A DNA stretch of 64,000 nt from Isoetes taiwanensis. Taxonomy: Eukaryota; Streptophyta; Lycopodiopsida; Isoetales; Isoetaceae. Made by a program: the position numbers and the translations under genes. Of this stretch, positions 11,835 to 22,673 are shown in pieces. The DNA lies in contig JAJEKV010000010.1 of assembly GCA_021234155.1 (NCBI GenBank), forward strand, positions 15,694,275 through 15,758,274, given 5' to 3'. The notes beneath the pieces are model-generated. The model did not search any database, had not been told where the DNA came from, and saw only the letters and a program-made list of their open reading frames with translations. Every line of letters begins with the position of its first letter. The first letter of the stretch is position 1.

Positions 11835-11965
11835 CATCCACACGCCCGAAACCCCGTTTCGAGCATCGTTCGTCGTAGCATAGCCTGGTGCAGCAGCCCC
11901 CGAAGTGTGTGCATGATCGTAGAGGGAGCAAGGCTTCGACCCACGTCAAGGAGCATGGAGATACA
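11835..11965 (+). repeat. outer element left LTR, second part (truncated)
   Basis: Resumes the LTR alignment with 13445-13570 (shared CGTTTCGAGCA, GTGCAGCAGCCCC, GGCTTCGACC). Similarity stops near CATGGAGA, so about 1.2 kb present in the right LTR is missing here. Confidence 0.75.
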
Positions 11966-13130
11966 ATCTCAATAGTTAGTATCAATTAAGTATAAAACTT
12001 ATAACTCTTTTTTTTTTTGAAGGACAAAAGCCAAAAAGTTTATTAATCAGATAAAAAGTACAAAATTTACATGGCTCATTTAACTGTGTAAGCGTAAAAA
12101 GATGCCACAGGAGCACGAGCTTGGAGCACAATGTACTTACTCTAGAATAGAAGACTAATGATAAGAATCAATTCGAAGACATGTTCCATCATTTTTTATT
12201 CAAGGGAAGAACACTCGTAGGCTGTCAATATATTTTTCTGGGCCACTGGAATAACACCACATGCAGATGAATAAATGCCCTGAAAGATGTGGTGTCTGCG
12301 ACACTTCCATATCGACCACAAGAGCCAACCAGAACATATGTAGTCTAGCCAGTAGAGTGCATATGCCAGAATCTTGGAACGTGTAGGCGATGATGGGATA
12401 CGCCCTTAAGGCATTCTCTAGGCCAACACGCACCAAGAGGTGCGCATGACCAATAGGGTCATGTGAGAGAGGAAGTAAGGCATGGTGGGCGATGATGGGA
12501 CATCTGTCGGATGCTCTCTACGCCACGATGTGGGGCACGCGCACCTGACCATAGGGGGGTCATGGTGGGGTTTAAGTGATCATGCGCGATGATGGGATCG
12601 TGAGACGTTCCCTAGCTTGAAACCCTCGGGGCATGATGCACTGGGGTGTACCCGATCTGGGCGATCGTGTACAAGGTAGCACTTGATCATGGGCGATGAT
12701 AGGAGCATCTTAAATGTTCCTTAAGCTCAAATCCTTATAGGGCCATGATCGGGTGCAAGGTAGTAGGGTAACCTTGAGCTAGTAGTTCGGCTCAAGGAGG
12801 TAGGTAAGGGGGGTGGTCCCCTAAAATCACAATTATTAACTTAACTAACGTAATGTGCTACTCGTGCAGGGCGAGCATAGGGGAGCACCGACGGGAGCGC
12901 ATTGCATGGAGGCGGGGAGCCATAATTTAGACTTAAATTATGAACCCTAATGGTTGTGTGATAATGTTTTGACTTACTATATCATTGCCCTTGTTAAGGC
13001 TATATAATTTTGTATAAGTATAAATATAGCCTATATTATATGTTAATTGAATAATAGAAGTTGTATGCACCTTGTTTTGCAGGGGCGTGTAGCAGAATCA
13101 CCTTAGCGTAATGCTGAGGACAGCATTATC
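11966..13130. other. non-coding interior of the outer element
   Basis: No gene. A T-run at about 12008-12019 followed by an A-rich stretch resembles the tail of a reverse-oriented retroposon. From 12380 to 12760 there is a degenerate tandem repeat (separate entry). The rest is unremarkable. Confidence 0.5.
12380..12760 (+). repeat. degenerate ~100-bp tandem repeat, four copies
   Basis: The core GCGATGATGGGA recurs at 12387, 12489, 12586 and 12693 (the last as GCGATGATAGGA). The spacings are 102, 97 and 107 bp, and each core is followed by a related TTCCTTAGG-like stretch. Confidence 0.75.
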
Positions 13131-13147
13131 CTAAGGGGAGGGGGGAA
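13131..13147 (+). other. polypurine tract of outer element
   Basis: AAGGGGAGGGGGGAA lies directly before the TGTGACG start of the right LTR. Confidence 0.85.
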
Positions 13148-14783
13148 TGTGACGTTCCACGGAAATATATGCTATAAATACGTATATTTCTGGACCCGTC
13201 ACTATACAAGTCTACCCTTGTAGCCTTGTATACCTTAGGAAGTGGCAATGGGTGCACATCTAAGTTAAATACTTAACTTAGATAACCTTAGGATAAGGCC
13301 CATTTCCACATGGCCTTATCCTATTGGGCAACTGCCACACGGCCCCACCCCATTGGTGCCACGTGGCATCCCATGTGGACCCTAACTTATATTAGCCTAA
13401 ACCCTAACCCTAGACCTCTTTCCTGACCCTAGCACCCTGAGACCCATCTACGAATTCGAAACTCCGTTTCGAGCACCGTTTGTTGTGGCATAGTCTAGTG
13501 CAGCAGCCCCTGGAGTGTGGATTCGATCTTGGAGCAAGTGCGGCTTCGACCACTTCGAAGACCATGGAGACGCCAGGATTGGGAGGGAGTACTTCTGGAG
13601 CAGGTATGTAGAGTAGTGTTCATTGTAGTTCATCTGGAAGTTAGCACTCCAGATGGGTTAGTATTTCGTATCTGTAGAGCCATCCTAGAACCATTATTGA
13701 ACATCTTGAACCCTAATCAAGGAACCCTAACTGTAAGTTAGATATGTATGATTAGGTTAAGATGTTCTTATGATGATTATCATGATATGATGTCATGTGA
13801 TATTGGTTGATCATGTTTGCTCCTCTTGTATTGGGAAGGGGGGTAGAGACCTAGTAGCCATTACGTAGTATGCTCCTAGTTTAGACCCCTTAGCTCCTAT
13901 TATTATGCGGCCTGTGCATAGGAACCCACCGGGCGATGTGACTCAGCACTCACTACACAACGGGGCTAGAGGCAATACGGAGGGAGGATCCCTGCTGAGC
14001 GTGGCTACTGGGGATCCCATAGCGGGCTAGGCTTATGGTCGGTCACTTAGTGTGGGCCGGGCATGGGTCTGATACCTCCTGGGGCAATGGTGTCGCCCTG
14101 CCTCTCAGGAGTTGCAAGTGTTGGCTTGGCTCCTGTTTTGGGGGGTTAAGTCGGGTACGGATCGTGTGTCGCCACGATCCTCTAGCCGCCCATGGAACCT
14201 CTAGACCCCGGGAAGGGGAGATGCAACCCTTCCTGCCTCAACGGATTGGGGAGATGCAACCTAGAGTAGTCCCGATGGGTGATGCCATGCGATTGCGTAT
14301 CCGGGAGGCTAGAGTCATGCCAGAGCCCGATCTAGCTCATTCTGCAAAGTATGCACAGGAGGGGCGGATGGAGTGGTCAACCCTCGCCATTGTCTCATGC
14401 CAGCCTCGCCATTGTTATGACTCGGTCTGCTCTATCTTGAGGCCTAGCCAGTCAGTCAACCTCCTTATGAGTCGGAGCCATGGGTAGGAGCTCTCATGTT
14501 TTATGGCATATGGTTATCTTCTTTGTAGTTATGGATATGTGGATGGGCTACCCTTCGAGGTAGTACGATGTGTTGTTATTGCTAGTTCTGACGTTGTTTA
14601 TGCTTCCGCTGTGATAGGAGCCCATAGGGGAAGGGCGCGCAAGACACCTTCGTGTCCCCTTCCCGCACTAAGGTCATCCCAGAGTGCGGGATGGACGGAG
14701 GGCCCGTGCGGTCGAAGGACCGGATGGGGGATTTTCTACGGAGTGTATGACTGGACGTCGTATATTTAGTAGGGAGCGTCACA
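13148..14783 (+). repeat. outer element right LTR, 1636 bp
   Basis: Begins TGTGACG and ends CGTCACA. No protein gene is supported inside it; the 150-codon frame at 14035-14487 is Arg/Pro-rich with no family features and is regarded as chance. Confidence 0.82.
13358..13407 (+). promoter_or_regulatory. G-box palindrome and telo-box in LTR
   Basis: GCCACGTGGC (13358-13367) is a core bZIP/bHLH site. AAACCCTAA (13399-13407) is a plant telo-box, often near start sites of growth-linked genes. A TATATTAG stretch lies between them. The left LTR keeps all three. Confidence 0.5.
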
Positions 14784-15490
14784 ATCCTGCACGCCCCAAG
14801 AGATCGACCAAGCATATATAATGATCTATATCCAGTACACTACCATGGCATCGAATCATGTATCCAAAATACCAATAACCACTTCCCATGAGACCTGAAT
14901 GACTACATGTGAAAATAAGAGAGAGAAGTGTGATTCTGTCAGGCCTTGCGCCTTCTACCTGCATGCTTTCAAAACAATCTACTCCAGAAAGACCCTTTCC
15001 ATGTTGTCCATATCCTGAAATCATTGCACTCAATTACACTCAGAAATGGTAAGTTGTCAAAAATAGTGCGTGCCTCCTCCAACCTACCGCATTTTGCATA
15101 CATAACAATGAGGGTATTTCCCACCCCAATATCTTTCTCATGCCCACAAACAGAAATTTGGCCATCAATTAGCCTGCCCTGCATAGTAGTTCCCATTGTG
15201 CCACACGCCCTCAAGATGCTCAAGAATGTGATGCTTTGTCTCTTATACATCCACATGCTTTCAGAAGGCTCAGAAATGTAACCCTGTCTGGCTCTATGCC
15301 TTTCTCTTGCATCTTCTCATAACAGTCAAGTGTAGAAAGACCACCATCATGTTCCGCATACCCAGCAACGTGCACCCCAAGAAACAACATTTTCATGTGA
15401 TAATCTTCCAGAAGCTTTGCAAGATTCCTCTAGTCTTCCACATTTCGCATACATATCCACAAGGACACTCCCCACAACAAGTTCGGAGTC
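14784..15490 (-). pseudogene. PPR (PLS-type) protein gene fragment
   Basis: PPR proteins bind organellar RNA for editing and processing. On the minus strand, from 15490 leftwards, I read repeated PPR motifs: VLVDMYAKCGRLEE, AGYAEHDGG with EPDRVTFLSLLKAC, ITFLSILRACG, NTLIVMYAKCGRLEEA, MISGYGQHGKG, RPDRITLLSL and ICLVDLLGRAGL. At least three frame changes (about 15400, 15255 and 15030) and missing residues make it a pseudogene. The reading stops inside the LLGRAGL motif exactly where the outer LTR ends (14783), so the LTR insertion removed the C-terminal part, including any E/DYW domain. Confidence 0.88.
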
Positions 15491-15540
15491 GAATTTATCC
15501 TCCTATATAATAATGTTTTGACGTGTGTCATGAACCACGC

Positions 15541-15652
15541 CCTAATATTTTTGACGGCCCGGATTTTCCAGATAACCACGATTTTTTTCGACCTAATACT
15601 TTCGACGGCCCAGATTCTTCAGATAACTACGATTTTTTTTCCTTTATTTTAG
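15541..15652 (+). repeat. 51-bp tandem duplication
   Basis: CCTAATATTTTTGACGGCCC at 15541 is repeated with a few changes from 15592. Each unit ends in a T-run. Confidence 0.75.
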
Positions 15653-15669
15653 CTCGAACGATTTAGGGC

Positions 15670-16923
15670 ATGCAAAAGAGCCTGTCTTTCAGCGGGATGC
15701 TGCAAAAAACTCGCCGGAAAAGTATGGATCGGAGGCATAGAAGCAGTGATCGAGAGAATAAAGCTATAGCCGAAAATCCTGGGATGGCTCTAGCCTTATC
15801 GCCCATCAATTTCAATGATGGAACTATTGTAGGGGATGATATAGAAGCCCATGCTGTTATGAGTTACAAAACATACAAGGAGAGTAAAGAGTTTGGGAAA
15901 GATATACCAGATCCGGTGCAGGGCTTGCTAGATGTTTGCACCCCAACAGGTATTTCTCAAAATTTGCATGCAAGGAGAGTAAAGAGTCTGAGAAAGATAA
16001 ACCAGATTCGGTGCAGGGCTTGGTAGATGTTTGTACCCCGACAGGTATTTTGCTTTCTTGAATGCCTAAATTTTCTTTTTGCGTAGATTGACAAACAACA
16101 TGAATTTTAGGAGAGGAGTGCTCAAAAGTAGAAAGCGCACAGAGCACAGATGCATCCGAATTTACATGTATGTTTCTTTTGTCAAAGATAATGGCTACCT
16201 TTTATTATGCTTATAAGCTGATCAAATTTTGTTTCTAGAAGGATTGCCTTCCTGTACAGGAGGAAATTTAGTTGAAGAAAGCAGGGCAGTAATATGGAGC
16301 AATGTTGTCTTTTCAGCTGATAGAAGTGGAAAACAAAATTGACAAGTCTGTAATAACAGAGAAGCAGAAAGATGGGTTCCCTATTGGTACTAAGAGCTCA
16401 GTTTCATGGTCCAATGTCTTTGTAGGTAGTTTGAATCATGGGATGGCACGTGCCACCAAAGAAAATGGCACAGGGTGTTGCACGTCCAAATAGAGGTGTT
16501 GAATCCATAAACTCTGCTGAAAGTTTTGAATGTCATATTCTATAGAGAGAGGAAAACGGATCTCTGGAATAGGAGCAAAAATGCACCATATGACTTCTGA
16601 TGTTGCAAATGAGAGCAAGAATACTGCATTTAATTTTTCTTGGCAACAGTGTAGTGAGATTTGTTATGGTAGTCAAAGGAGATGTTTTGGATGCTCTGCT
16701 GCCTGTTTTGGAGAAGGATCCTGCCTTAACAACAATCCTCATTCTCTTCTTTATAGGTATAGTTGGCCCACAATCCGATTTTCATTCCTTTAAATTTCAT
16801 CATTCCTTTAACTTTCATGAACGAACAAGACATTTATATAAGAGGCTCCTTGATAGGACGAATCACTTGAAGATGTGGTTGAATGCATCTGGAGGAGCAG
16901 CCTTTGCCATGCTGCATTCGTAG
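15670..16923 (+). pseudogene. possible spliced gene remnant, unrecognised
   Basis: An open frame 15670-16026 starts MQKSLSFSGML and reads protein-like up to VCTPTG. There a GT (ACAG|GTATTT) could be a splice donor, and the same end is duplicated about 97 bp downstream with a second ACAG|GTATTT. Later short open stretches (16302-16493, 16530-16793, 16600-16923) are preceded by pyrimidine-AG sites but interrupted by stops. I do not recognise any domain. It may be an exon cluster of a decayed host gene, or chance. Confidence 0.3.
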
Positions 16924-16929
16924 GTTTGC

Positions 16930-18217
16930 ATTCATTTCCTTTGTGCTTATTTCCTAGAAATTCTACCTTTGCTCTACTTGGACCTTAGTTTTATTGCAAC
17001 TTTTGCAGCTGGCAAGTCTGGGTTATTTGCATCTATAATATCCTCCATGATCTGTAGTATCAGGGTGAAATGAAGTTGGATCTACAGGAACGACTTGGTA
17101 TTGAGTAGGTTATAATCATACAAAATAAAGTTTTAAGATGAGCATCTAATTGAATGTATAGCTTACTATAGACAATGTTCAAGTGAGTTTGGTCCCGTAA
17201 AATAATGGAATGCATTATATCTTCTGTAGGATTGATTATATCTTCTGCAGGATTGATTTTGCAAGTGTGTGAAATTGGTGCTCGGATCCTCCTGTAGATG
17301 TGTGCCCTTTCTTTTGGTTGGCAATTAAATCTTTGTTTGAGACTCTCATATATGCTATATGTTTTTTAGAATGAAAATAGATTCTAAAACCATTATTCTC
17401 CTCCTTTGGAGTCTAGATTTTGATGCTAATGTGGCAGATATACTGGTAATATGCAGTACATGCACAAAATCTCCATAAGCAAATGTATGTTCTCATGTAT
17501 GTCTTAGTATGTGCTCATGTATGTCCTAACTTTTGTTCTTTTTTTGAAAGAATTTATTCATACCTCCATTCTATGAAGCATGGGAAAAGGGGGCTCTCCA
17601 TTGTTTAAAAGAAGCATGGCTTCAATCAAGAGGTGGCCTTCATCGCTTTGTTTCATCATAGAAGTATGGAAGGAAACTAATTGCACAATTCCACATGTAC
17701 TATAAGTGTTTTTGGGATCAACACAACGTAAAAAGTTGAATGATTTCTAACAGCGAATTTCTGAAGAGTAGTTTGTTGCTCATTTGTGGACAACTTCCAT
17801 CCATTAAGTATATCGAAAACAATATAGTCTATCTACTAAGTATTTCAAAACTTCATACAATGTTATTAAATGCATGTAACCATCTTCCACTTTGTATATA
17901 ATAAACTAGCACTTGCTAGGTATATTATTAAATGCATGTAACCATCTTCCACTTTGTATATAATAAACTAGCACTTGCTAGGTATATTAAACATGTTGTG
18001 TTGTCAACAATATATAGTGTTCCTGATCTACCATACAACCATCTTCCATATATATTAACCTAAGTATTATCTATGTATAATAGGTACCTCACATCACCAC
18101 TTTATCTCTTTACTTCTCAAAGAAATGACGAATCGCATGTGCAACTCCTTTTTAGCCCAGCAATGTTGCGCTTGGATAGCTTTATATCATGTATCATAGT
18201 CTTTGTCCATTGACATG
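16930..18217. repeat. AT-rich spacer with short tandem duplications
   Basis: No gene seen. Contains a 21-bp duplication (17216-17257) and a perfect 62-bp tandem duplication (17863-17924 and 17925-17986). Confidence 0.7.
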
Positions 18218-19713
18218 TTACATATTAACCCAGCAATGCTGGGCTTGGTTTACCAGTCTTTCACTAATGGAATACACTAGTGGTGGAGGGTTCGCCATCA
18301 TCACGTGGATAACCAAACTTCCACCTGCAAAATTTGCAAATAAATTAGCATGTGGTATTACTTGTGCTCTATAAAAAAGTTTGAATCCAACCGTGCTTGA
18401 GATCTCTCCTTGGCTTCCTTGGCTTCAAACATATTGCGAATCACTTCATACAAATGGAAAGCAGATTTATTATTGAAAAAAAAAACAAAAACAAAAGGTG
18501 TTTATAGCAACATTACCATTAACATCATTAAACCTAATTGCTGCGCTTTGTAAGAGAAATCCCATCAATAAATTTTCATCCATGCCCTTCAAGCTTGTAT
18601 CATTGTCTTTCTTATATGGTGGTACTCTGGAGGGGGTGAAAGCTCGGTTGGACACAATCAAAATATTGACATCACTCACGCCAACCTTTTGCATCTGCTT
18701 TCCAAAATCTGCCTCCACTTCAGCCTTAAAAACATCTGCAGCTTCTACCATACTTATTTCTTCGCCATTTATATCGAACATATCATCGACTAGTTGCTTG
18801 ATATCAAGATCTGCTTTTGTTCGCACAAACACTACTGCCTTTCTGGCTTGTCTTGATTGCTTTGCAATTTGAATCTCAAAATCAAGAATTCTGTTGCCTG
18901 TTACGATAACAATAGCATCAAAGGCATGAAGCGCCTTGTCCTCATAGTAAGTCTCAGCTGGATGAGCTATGGTGCTCCCACCGGGCAGATCCCAGAAGAT
19001 TAATTTTGGTGACTTTGGATGGGGATAAGGTGTTATCTCCATAGTACATTCCACATGACCTGTTTTTGCTGCCCCTGAAGTTGTACGAACAAATGCATTT
19101 AGAACCTCACTTAAGATCTACCTTACACTTAAGATCCATCTTACTTAAGATCTACATTTGCTTACCTTTGCCAGACAAACCGAGCAGTCCATTCAGCAGC
19201 GATGATTTACCTACTCCACTTTGCCCTGACACTGCATAGTTATATTTCCTCACATTGTCAATGCCCAATTCCTTTCTCCTTTCTGCGCGCTTCCTTTGCA
19301 GTTCCTCCGATGCCTTGATTTCAGCTTCCAGCTTTTTTTTTTTCTTGAAGTTCTTTTCTTTTCTGAAGTTCAGCTTCAACATTTGCCTTGACTTGGGCTT
19401 CTTTCTCAGCTTCAAGAGCTTTGAGTTTGCGCTCTATCTGCTGGAATCTGGCCATACTTTCATCTTCAAGTTTTGCTTTTTCTTGAAGTTCGGCTTCAAG
19501 TTTTGCCTGGACTTCTGCTGCCTTCTCAGCTTTAAGTTTGTTTTCTATTTCCTGCAATCTGATCTTATTTTTCCTCGCCTTGATATCTTCGTTGTCTTCG
19601 GCACTTTTTTCAGGATCAAGGTCAAAAAGCTTACAAATTATTTCAGATGCCACCTCACATACGCCATCCCACAAGCCACCCAAGAAGTCACCCAAGAAGT
19701 CCATTAGCACCAA
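18218..19713 (-). CDS. IRG-like (interferon-inducible-type) GTPase with coiled-coil N-terminus
   Basis: Dynamin-related GTPases of the IRG family act on membranes, and in animals on pathogen vacuoles; the plant role is unknown. Exon 1 (19166-19713) starts MVLMDFLGDF, then about 110 residues of Lys/Glu-rich coiled coil, then the P-loop GQSGVGKSS. A donor AG|GTAAGC ends it. Exon 2 (from 19074 down) begins GAAKTGHVE and carries TPYPHP, the G3 motif WDLPGG, the G4 motif VRTKAD and a likely G5 SNR. This order and wording (PYPHP, FWDLPG, FVRTK-D) is IRG-specific. Two homopolymers break the frame: 11 T at 19333-19343 in the coiled coil and 10 A at 18476-18485. Beyond the second, SAFHLYEVIRNMF continues in another frame, possibly to TAA 18218. 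They may be real mutations or assembly errors. No TATA box is evident. Confidence 0.8.
19075..19165 (-). other. intron of the IRG-like gene (91 bp)
   Basis: Read on the minus strand it begins GTAAGC and ends TTCAG. Removing it restores the conserved stretch from P-loop to switch I in one frame. Confidence 0.85.
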
Positions 19714-20801
19714 AATCAGATAGCAAATATATGTTGAATTGAAGTGGAATGAACTGAAAATGCCTCAACAATTTAGAGGCCCAAGGATGGGAGAGGGAAC
19801 CTCGTGGAAACTTTCTGATCTCCAGCTAACTAACTTCGAAACAACGTGATTTATGAAACTTCTATTATAGCTGCCTAGAGCAGGTTTGAGCAGGTTCTAT
19901 TATAGCTGCCGCCATCAAAAGGAGGTGGTGCCATCAAGATGAGACGAAAACATGGTTACACTTAAACGTCTTTTGTAATAAGAAAAGGTCGAGAGCGAGC
20001 TGTTTCGTTATATAAATGTATGTTAAAATGGATTCTTTAGAACATTGCATCTATTATACTACATTATAACATATAAAATTTTTGTATCATTGGCTCAACA
20101 ACATGCCACCTTGGTTCTATCATGCCAATGTGCTTCGCACGAATATTTGCGTACGAAAGCAACATGCAAGCTATAAGGTGGGTTCTACAAAAATTGGGTG
20201 ATGGCTATGACATAACACATTTGTTATATAATATATGGGTTTTATAGGACATGACAACTATATTATATCACATGAAATTTATCGTATTGGTTGAGGCCGC
20301 CATAAACATGTCTCTTTGCGACTTCCCACCAATTGCTAGGCCTCTAGATATGTGGGATTTGAACCCTCGTTGTTGCCTTTTGTCCTTGAGCCGCCATAAC
20401 CAACGACTTCAATTCCCCCTTTCCTACAAAGTAGCCCTTAAAGCCAAAATTTTGCCAAACGACTATTTCTTATGGTATTAATATTCTTCCGCATGATGGC
20501 TTAGCAGAATCCATAATAGGTGGCCGAAAAAATAATTAGCCATCTTTTCTACGAAAAACCCTCCATCGAACATAAATTGAAAGTAAAGCTAATGTTTTGC
20601 CAAATCTTAAAGTTTCAAATATCCATCCGTATGTTATGTGATTGCAATTAAGCACAATTTCATTAAATTTTGACAATACCTAAATTTGTGGACTTTTTAT
20701 GAAAACATTGCTTCCATGACAGTATTCTTACATTAACAGACATCCCCAGTGAGTGCTGCAATCTTGACAGTGTTGGGCAATTTCTTCTTATTGAAAGGAC
20801 T
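19714..20801. other. AT-rich spacer with a segment shared with 62 kb
   Basis: No gene. At 19859-19910 TTCTATTATAGCTGCC occurs twice. At about 20466-20580 the sequence closely matches 61985-62097 (about 110 bp, same strand). In this copy a base insertion breaks the frame that is open in the other. Confidence 0.6.
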
Positions 20802-22114
20802 TCAAGCATAGCCAATAGTCGCTATCTCTATGCGGTCACTAACAGTGGTCGGCCTCCATCTCTTCTTCCAACAGTTGACATAATTGGCTAGGAACACCTG
20901 GTTCCTTACATGGATAAGCTTCCACCAAGTGACTTGGATTGTCTCAAAGTTCTCTTTCTTATTGCCCATTTGAGGTTCCTCGATAGTATACCCGGCTGCC
21001 CATGTCGGGCACAACACATCATCAGAAGCCAATGAAGGATATTCTTATGGGTACTATTTCAGAGCTAACTAAGGGCTTTCACAGAGCTCTTAGATGCTAA
21101 AGTCTTTGGATTTCCAACTGGCATCAAGGGTTTTCCATCCTCCCCTTCTTTCCACATTCTTATTCCTCCAGCGAGTAACTAATCCACGAATGTAGGATGG
21201 GCCTTGTGGTACATAACAGGCCAGTCACCATTCATGGCAGACTTAAAGGTTAGAGGGGTGTTCTGACCAGTCAATCTATCTTCCCCGTCAGGAATGTACC
21301 CTTCTATGAAACCTTTCCAATCTGGAACCTTGTCAACAAGATATGGCACATGCGCATTGAGGTTGCACATATGGAATTCATAGAGCAACTCAGGCATGGT
21401 TAGCACTTCTGCCTTAATTCTTCAAGAAAGATGAAAAGTTATCAAGCAGAGCATCGATGTCTTCGTGTGTATAGGCTTGGTAAAACCTAACTCAATCTCT
21501 TCAAACACACCAATATATACAAGGTATGAAAGATAAGAGAATACATACCTGTTTTTGTTTTGTCCAGATGCGTTGTCTAGTTGCGGCCACAATGTTCGAG
21601 GGAGCCATTTCAACAAGGAGCCCTCTTGTATAGGCAAGTCAATGGGGATGCTCTTGTTCGATAGCGTCAACTTGGATGCAAGCGACGTGGTGTCACACAA
21701 GGCCCTTGCCCAATCCGGGACTGATGGATTAGACAATGCAAGATTGCCTCCAACAAACTCATGAGGCAGTTCCAACCTTTTCAAAATGCTATTCAAGAAA
21801 TCCACGTAGAAGTTGGAATCATCAGACCATAAATCCAATGCAAAATTCCCGTATGACCCCCTTCCATGGCCATGCATGGGTGCACCTGTCAATGAAGTCT
21901 TTAACTTATCTAGTCTCCAAAGTGACTTCACAGGTTGTAGCAACTTTGGAATCATTGTCTTTTCCTGGTCCATTTTGTCGTGAATAACACAAAGATAGTC
22001 TTGAGGGTACCTGTGGGAATACAATCTCCATGACCAGTACTGGGTACGACACGATTGCTGTTCCAGTCTAAGCACTGCTTTGATCATGGAGTACTCCCTT
22101 TTCTGCCTCATCAT
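20802..22114 (-). pseudogene. DDE-like transposase-type protein, frameshifted
   Basis: The first frame (22114-21422) encodes 230 residues with CVIHDKMDQEKT, TGAPMHGHGRGSYG, LDLWSDDSNF and DNASGQNKNRYVFSYL. Around 21470 the reading shifts and gives THEDIDALLDNFSS. A further shift near 21415 leads into 21406-21179 (LTMPELLYEF, VPDWKGFIEGYIPDG) and 21032-20802. Spaced acidic motifs D...DN..GQNKN...THEDID belong to a transposase-like family widespread in plants and other eukaryotes, which I recall under DUF7869; that name is not verified. The N-terminus is missing or starts upstream of 22114. Terminal inverted repeats were not found. Confidence 0.6.
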
Positions 22115-22673
22115 TGGCCTTCAGCAGCTTCATAAAAATTTTACCTCACAAGCATCCTTTTTTTTCTTATCGAAGGCCATTGTGTATATATATTTATAGA
22201 GGTGTTAAAGTACAAGACTTACTTTTTACACGGAAGTATAACCCATATGAAAAGAAAAAGATATACAGTTTTAGAACAGGTGATATTCTGATAAACAATT
22301 TCTAGAGATCTGATAGCTGAGATTCTAGAGTAGCAGCAGGCTAGTAGAAGGATCTAACGTTTTTCCGTCCCTCTCCTCGAACCAAGATGCTGAGGGTGCA
22401 AAAAGTGCACATACAAGATTCAGCTTTCGCCACGTTGAACCTCTCTTTGTTATCCATTGCGCTACATAGGAGGGCCCTTCGAATATCAGCATTCTGATCA
22501 CAGCAACAATCATAGAGACATGGTTGATTGTGACCATAGACATTCGGGAAACCGAAAACTTTGAGCTAAACATCGTTGCCACCGAGATTAATTCGTTTCT
22601 ACTTGATTTTCCACACCAGCATGAAGATAATACTTGAAACTAATAGGCAAGCAATAAGTAGCAGTTCATTGGG
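22115..22673. other. spacer, no supported gene
   Basis: A minus-strand frame of 85 codons (22325-22582) has protein-like stretches but no recognised motif. It may belong to one of the neighbouring decayed elements. Confidence 0.4.

Larger units (their letters stand above)
8259..14783 (+). mobile_element. outer LTR element without coding capacity, carrying a nested insertion
   Basis: TGTGACGTTCC at 8259 recurs at 13148, and the right copy ends in CGTCACA at 14783, so the termini are perfect inverted repeats. A purine tract precedes 13148. The left LTR is split by the inner element (8559-11834) and resumes at 11835. Between the LTRs only about 1.2 kb remains, with no ORF, so the element is non-autonomous (LARD-like) or internally deleted. 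The flanks GTCAA (8254-8258) and ATCCT (14784-14788) do not form a target-site duplication. Its two ends may therefore come from different insertions or a rearrangement. Confidence 0.75.

Noticed and set aside
14035-14487. 150-codon gene in the outer right LTR
   Set aside because: No motif, LTR location, and no counterpart in the left LTR. Probably chance in a GC-richer stretch.
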